DNA from: Vitellaria paradoxa
Lineage: Eukaryota; Streptophyta; Magnoliopsida; Ericales; Sapotaceae
Length of the DNA stretch: 64,000 bases
NCBI GenBank assembly: GCA_019916065.1
Contig: CM034239.1
Location: forward strand, 47,691,812-47,755,811
Reading direction: 5' to 3'
The position numbers were made by a program, and so were the translations under genes. Positions 58,040-64,000 of the stretch are shown here, in pieces (the stretch's first letter is position 1; every line of letters begins with the position of its first letter). The notes under the pieces were generated by a model. The model had not been told where the DNA came from. It was given only the letters and a program-made list of their open reading frames with translations, and ran no database searches.

Positions 58040-61000
58040 TTGTATTCTCACAGCCAATGATTCTCTATGCTCTCTCAAATTGAGAATACATTAATTTGGT
58101 TGGCAGTTGGCATCCTACTTTACGCATCACTCGGTGTTCTTTTTTCTTTCTTCATGAATAATATATTTATATATGCTTTTCTAATTACTCCCTGGCCAAG
58201 CCAGTAACAAGTTAAGTTTGATTGAAAACTTTATCTAACTTGAAAATTAATATATTTATTTTAAAAAAAAAAGAACCCCATATATGATCATATGAAAAAT
58301 GCTAAGTTTACAACATTGTTTTATAACATTAAAAATTGCATCATTTTGGGTCAGTTGTAACACGTCACTCGAGATTTTTACACCACTCTCTGATACTTTT
58401 TTTACACTATATTAGTCATGACAGGTTATAACTAGTGTATTTTTATACTATACGGGTTATGACATGACTTATCATGATCAATTTATTTTGAATGTTATAA
58501 AATAATATTGAAAGAAAGTGTTGTAAATGTAATATTACTCTGATCATATTAGACCCACTCAATAAAAGTAAACTCCAGACCCGTGGGCTATCTGACAAGA
58601 CACATAAACTAGGCAAATATTAGCAAAACTAATACATGTATGGCCCAAAGAATTACACTGTCAAACTCTAAGTCGTAACCCCAAGACAATCCATTGTTTT
58701 AAAATATATTCAAGCTCACTTTCCCAAGCTTTTTTTATTGAACTCAAATTTTAATAAAAAAATAGAAGTTGCGGTAAATAAAGTAGGGATCATCAAAACA
58801 CCAAACAATAATGTAAATGTAATTTTAATTGCTGGTTATTTAATTACAGAGGCGGCCCTATAAAGGATATGTTTGGAATTGTATAAAATAGTATAAAATT
58901 GTAAAAGTAAATGTCTCGTAATTCATGCAGTGCGTGAAGAATTTAAATTTTATTATCTCGTAATTCGTATTTATAGAGATTTGTAGAATTTTATTTATTT
59001 TTTTTAGAGTTCCAAACGGAGCCAAACTTTCGCTTTCGTTTTTCTCATCTCGCCATGACATTTTATTGAATTCTCAAAATTTTTATCACGCTCTAGCTCT
59101 ACAGGTCATAAATTTATCAAGTTGATTTCAAAATTAAAGAAATTATAAATATTCAGTTGAAACTTAACTTAATTTCAAAATAAACTAATTTTAAATGAGT
59201 TTTTGGATGAGTTAAATTTGATAAATTCAATTGTTTGAGTCATTTTATATTTCGAAATATACCCCTATGCTCAATACCTTTTCTCTATTGCTGTGTTGTG
59301 GCTAATGGTACCGCGCTACATTGCCAAAACGGGTTCTAGAATAAACTGGCTAATGATGTCATAATAGTTTTTTTTCATATGAAAAGACAATTTTACCATT
59401 CTGCGCTGATGAGGCCTAATGTAATTGGTTAGATATCTTTCTTTTTTTTTTTTTTTTCTTTTGTGCTTGCAACAGCAGGGAATGTGAAGGTGGCTTAAGG
59501 GTCTCCTGCTTAAGTATTATTATATGTATTTCCAGGAAAGGATTCAATTCTCATGAATAGATATGTAGTATCACTGGGGGGCCGTACATAATGGAGGACC
59601 AGGGTTTGCGTGGGCCACCTCACACAGGACAGCTTAATTTTACATTAATCTTTGCTTTAAGTATTTAATTTTCATGTGCAGCCCTCTCATCTCTTATTGG
59701 TTGAGCCAATGAGTTGCCCATGTTGAGTTCCTCTTTTTCCATTGCCTTTTTCACTCATTTCATAGGCCTTTACACAACTTTTTCCTCAAATTTTTTTTTT
59801 CTTTTTTTTGTTCCCTCTATGAGAATAATAATAGCCTGTCAGATAAATACAAATTATTAGAATAACGTGAATATTTTTAAACTTTAGAAAAAAAAATCCA
59901 TTAAATTTAAAAACCATATATTATTTAAATTTTATTAGTGCATCATTTGAGTAGCACTTTCTAGCAAAAACATTCTAATAGGGAAGTACTTTCGTAAATG
60001 AGAACACTCTGATATGTCCGATAATTATAAAATTACTATGAACTCCAACAAAATAGCGAGACTCTCCCTAAATATAGAAGAACCCTTCTCAAGGGTTGTG
60101 TTTGTTTTCCTAAAATTCTGAGTTCATGAACTATCCTACAAAACTCATAAATTGAGTTTGTAAATTATCCTACAAAACAAACTTACATTTATATCCAATG
60201 GTGTGATACTATTTCATCTGAAAATTAATTGATGCTTAAGCTTAGTTTGAGAAGCAAAAAAAAAAAAAAAAAGTAGCTTTTTTTTTTTTTAATGTTGGGG
60301 AAGGAAAAAAAATTAACTTTTAGTAACTAACTTTTTAGTTTTTTTTTTAATTTGACATTTTTGTCTTTAAAAGTTTAAAAGAAAATTAAAATGTAAAAGA
60401 ATAAATTTAATCATTTTATAAATAAATAAATCAATAAAACACGGTTCCCAAACAGGGTCTTAGCGAGAAAAGTAAGTTTCTTATACGATTTCTGAACGGG
60501 GGGATCTATTTTTAGAGGAGTCGTACAATTCAGCCCTCAAAATGAAGTTTCTGTGGCTCGAATATGTTACTTCTACTCTTACATCTACCACTTGTTAAAT
60601 AAATAATGCTAAAAAAAATAATGTCATGTGCGCACAAAACTTCCTCCCACCAGCATAGCAAGATTTATTGCATGCATCTTTTATTCAGCACTTATCTCGT
60701 AGTACCTTGTCACCACTTGATGTGCCCATCCATCGGGGTTTTTCCTGGGGTTTAGCTCTCACTTTCTCGGGGGCTTTCATTTCATGGGCCAGATAGTGGC
60801 CTTTTGGGGGGGAATTAAACAAAGAAGAGGGGACTGCTGTAACAAGCTACTGTAATTGCTGTAATAATTTCAAAATGACGTTGTTTCAATATTTTTTTTT
60901 CTTAAAACGATACTATTTCACTTTCCCTTAAGTCTTTATATTAGTCGTTTTATTTAACTCTTTATATTTAAATATAAATTAATTATTAAAATATACATTC

Positions 61001-61776
61001 AAATACATATTTAAGTATATAATCTCATATTTAAATATAAAAATTTAAGTGAGAATGCATTGTTTTAAAAAAAAATATATATCAAAACAGTATTGTTTTA
61101 AGGTTATTATAACAGCTGCAGTACCCAACTGCACCCCCGAGTCGATTAAACAATTCAGCAGGGTTGTCGAAGTTCTCCACTCCCATCTTAGCTTTGCCGG
61201 CGAGTAGAATCTTGTCAAATCACATACATTCAAGGGGGGAAACCCTAAAAGATATCTCATCTTGACATCTCGAAGATCATAGGCTGTGGGGAGATGCCGG
61301 GGACAGTCGCCACGTAGATATTCTCCCCCACAGATGTCGCCACGTGCAAACCTTCTCTTACATCTTGTCACAATAAAGGTTAGATTCCTAATTAGTCTTT
61401 TCACTGATATCTTAATTTTTAAACTAAAGTTTACACAAAGAGAGGTTCCTGGGAGGGGCCAGGGACGGCTTTTTTCGTGAATATATTTATGTTTAATTTG
61501 TGTGGTTAGTCTGATAGGCTTGAATCCCCTTTTCAAATTGTTTGGTGCTGTCTATGATAAAGTAACCGCCCTCTCAAATCACTTTTTAAACTGTTGCAAC
61601 TCCAAGTCGCATCAATATATATTTAAAACCATCTTTTTAAATGTTGTAAACAGCGACTGGTCGTGAATCTCGGGGTAACGATCGGTAGGGTAAAGATATA
61701 TGGGATAAAATAGTAAAATGCACAAATTTGGACTGTTAAATTTTGAAAAAAAAAAAAAAAAAAAGAAAGGAAGAAA
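58040..61776. other. Upstream region of the AGL12-like gene and intergenic DNA
   Basis: No supported gene in 3.7 kb. It contains MITE copy 3 (58868-59023), poly-T runs (59441-59457, 60280-60290) and a possible small element at 60237-60462 whose ends (GCTTAGTTTGAGAAGC, GGTTCCCAAACAGGGTCTTA) are weakly complementary. The minus-strand open frame at 61045-61536 (163 codons) has no recognisable domain and I do not support it. Confidence 0.5.
58868..59023 (+). mobile_element. Short MITE-like repeat, copy 3 of 3
   Basis: Starts TATGTTTGGAATTGTATAAA and ends GAGTTCCAAACGGAGCC; the interior words ATGTCTCGTAATTC and TTATCTCGTAATTCGTATTT match copy 1 closely. About 0.8 kb upstream of the AGL12-like TATA box. 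Confidence 0.72.
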
Positions 61777-63561
61777 GATAAATTATATTTTCCTCTGAAT
61801 ATTTGACATAATTCAAAAATTTCCTCCAATTTTTTGAACTTCATATATACCTCCTTTAAATCGAAATGTTTCTCACACTTAACTCTATTTATTATCTTAG
61901 ACCGTTAAATTTTAATAGGATCAACCAACTCAATCAAATTTTTTACATAAAAAATAAATATACCAAAGAAATGCAAAGCCAAAACCCCCCCCCCAAATGG
62001 AAGACTTTCCTAGCCAAACCAGTACAATATATCAAAGATCTGTTTAGAGTAAGTGTATTAATAGATAGTCAAATTATCTAAGTAAATAGTACATATTTTG
62101 GGTTTAATTAATAATTTTTTTTTTCAAACTATACCAATAATAGATATTTTACCAATTATCTATTAAAAAATTAGTTTTTCAAGTCACCCAGCAACATTTT
62201 GGGCTGTATCTCAGCAGTACCTCGGTAGAAAAAATAAAAAAGAATTAAATCACTTGTGAACAGTAGCTCTCCAGGAAAAACGAGTTACTGTAGCAGCCTG
62301 TAAAATAGCTGTCGATTTAGAGAATTTGATGCAAAGAGCTTTCTTCGTATTTGTTAGGTCAAATACCTAAAATCATTCTTTTACCTCTTCTTCTTCTACT
62401 GCACATGCTCTTAGCACCGCCATGGGTTATGGGTTCTCAGCTTTTATGAGAGAGAAAGAGAGTGAGTTGTATCTGGAGCTTTGGGGATCCTCAGTACTTA
62501 AAGGGAGCATAAGATCGATTGGGATTAAGAAGTGAAGTCATTGACAATTCGATCACGGGACCGCTGGAAGTCGAAGACGAGAAGGGACAAGAACTTGATG
62601 GAGCCCGAACACTCTTCAAAGGAGAATAAGGAGAAAAAGGACTCTCCATTTCTCTCTCTCTAAGAAGTAATTGACACACTTTACACTTGTGTCAATCAAT
62701 ACACATAATGAGAATAAGGATGACAAAATGGGTTTTGTCTGGTACTGATCGAAAGCAAGCGGGATTGTTAGTCGATACTCGGAAATGAAGACATTGTGAG
62801 AGCAATTGGGAGAAATAATTGTTGGGAGACTCGGTGTGAGTCCGAATGGGCGAACCCTTGTGCATTGTGAACTTACTTATGGGTGTGTTAATTTCGTTTT
62901 TGCTTGTTTTATAGCTAAAGCGATCAAAAACCCAAGGCCATAAATGGATTGGCTCAAGCGATCTAACGGCCATGTACCAATGATCTCCGAATCTGCGAGG
63001 GCCATTCAACCCATCATTGGCGTGAATAAAAAAAAACCCTTGATACCAACCTCCAATCGTAATGGAGAGAGAAGTCAACCCTTTGCTTGCCGCCAAGAAG
63101 CTCTTTCAAACACCTGTTATGGCATTATCAGAAACCTCCAACCTCTCCTTCCATTTGCCTTCCCTTCACTAACAAAAGCTCCTAATCCCACAAAACCCAC
63201 CAATTTATTGATCGGAGCTTGAGCATTGTCGAAAGGTTGATTGCTGACCATAGGAAGGTCAGAAAGATTAGCGAACTGATCGGGAAATGCAAGATTTTCC
63301 TCTTCACCAAATTTGAAAAATCACTTGATTCTCGTTTTACCAGATTTGAAATCGCTGGAAATCACTTAATTGAAATTTACGGTGTAAACAAGGCATTTTA
63401 GTCCTTTAGAATGGCATCTTAACAGCGTTATGAACTAAATTAACGGATGAGGTTAAATGTAACAAATATTTGGGTTTAAGAGAAGTAACTGTCAGGTTTA
63501 AAAGGTTGGAAAAGATTTCTGAATTATACTTAATATTTAGGAGAGGTAAGTATAATTTATC
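61777..63561. mobile_element. 1.8-kb element with ~130-bp terminal inverted repeats
   Basis: The left end GATAAATTATATTTTCCTCT and the right end (complement) GATAAATTATACTTACCTCT match. The similarity runs inward for about 130 bases through ATAATTCA, TCCAA..TTTT, TACnTCnnTTAAA and ACAnTTAACnTC. The interior (62380-63250) is much less AT-rich than the arms, with short open frames but no recognised protein. Long arms around gene-like sequence suit a Mutator-like (Pack-MULE) element. The flanks are A-rich and I see no convincing 9-bp duplication. Related ends occur at 8860-9365. Confidence 0.65.
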
Positions 63562-64000
63562 TAAAAAATAAAGAAATTTTGAATTGTTGAGTAAAAAAAT
63601 CAAAGTTTTTTTGTGTGAAAAATATTAGAGAAATTTGAAGATGTTTTGTCAAATTTGGCACTCCTAACACGCATATAAGAGAGTACTCCAAATTGTGTGT
63701 GTTTAGAGTGCCAAATTTCTTTAAAAATTTTTAACTTTTTCCAAATTTTTCTAATTTTTTTCAACTTTTTTAATATTAAAAATCTCCAATTTTTTTTAAC
63801 TTTCGCTAACTTTCTTCATTTTATTCCAACTTTCTCCCACTTTTTGAAAAATATACTAAACACATAATAATTCAAAATTTGATAACTTTTTCTTTTTGGG
63901 GACAAAATTTAGGGCTCCCAAACAGGGAATTAAACTTTACAATAGCAATTTACGTAGTTCAAAATTTTCAATCTTTATTAACTATAACGTTTGGTGTAGT
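63562..64000. other. Intergenic, AT-rich window end
   Basis: No gene. It contains a repeated TTTGGCACTC / GAGTGCCAAA inverted word pair at 63655-63715, T-rich low-complexity sequence, and CTCCCAAACAGGG near 63915, which may be the edge of another MITE running out of the window. Confidence 0.4.

Noticed and set aside
61045..61536. 163-codon minus-strand open frame.
   Set aside because: No recognisable domain or conserved pattern; it spans low-complexity AT sequence at its end and looks like a chance frame.

Overview
The window is nuclear DNA of a eudicot plant. It is AT-rich, with GT-AG introns, many microsatellites and dense non-autonomous transposons. Three gene families are clearly plant-type: GDSL esterase/lipases, an SMU1 splicing factor and an AGL12-clade MADS-box gene. 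I cannot name the species or family.

Layout. 1-5615 is the 5' part (minus strand) of a Tat-lineage Ty3/gypsy retrotransposon: one complete LTR, a tRNA-Lys primer binding site, and gag-pol broken by two frameshifts and cut by the window edge. 7073-9830 (+) and 10528-13433 (-) are two convergent five-exon GDSL esterase/lipase paralogues with matching intron phases; both reconstruct as full-length proteins (368 and 370 aa). 13434-19713 is intergenic. It holds a SINE-like insertion with a 17-bp target-site duplication, a diverged tandem repeat array, and a Pack-MULE-like element carrying a gene fragment.

19714-46173 (-) is a complete 16-exon SMU1 gene (513 codons reconstructed, every junction in phase) stretched over 26 kb by insertions in its introns. 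These are an Ogre/Tat-like pol fragment, a solo LTR with 5-bp target duplications, two TIR elements, a SINE-like element, a 6-kb L1-type LINE in sense orientation, a hAT-like element and an RTE-LINE tail. All reading-frame junctions survive.

46294-55530 is a tandem duplication of about 4.6 kb. It doubled the last four exons of the MADS-box gene whose start is at 57841. The proximal copy (B) completes a 201-aa AGL12-like protein. The distal copy (A) sits between that gene and SMU1 and is also fully open with conserved splice sites, so it could act as an alternative 3' end. Intron 1 of the MADS gene contains a compact 21-bp-stem hairpin.

57842-64000 is the MADS promoter and intergenic DNA with MITEs and a 1.8-kb element with long terminal inverted repeats.

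The genes form no operon-like unit; they are independent plant genes. The notable points are the exon-block duplication of the MADS gene, its hairpin, and the nested mobile elements. All coordinates come from reading the sequence by hand. Exon boundaries were checked by reading-frame phase and GT/AG, not by transcripts.
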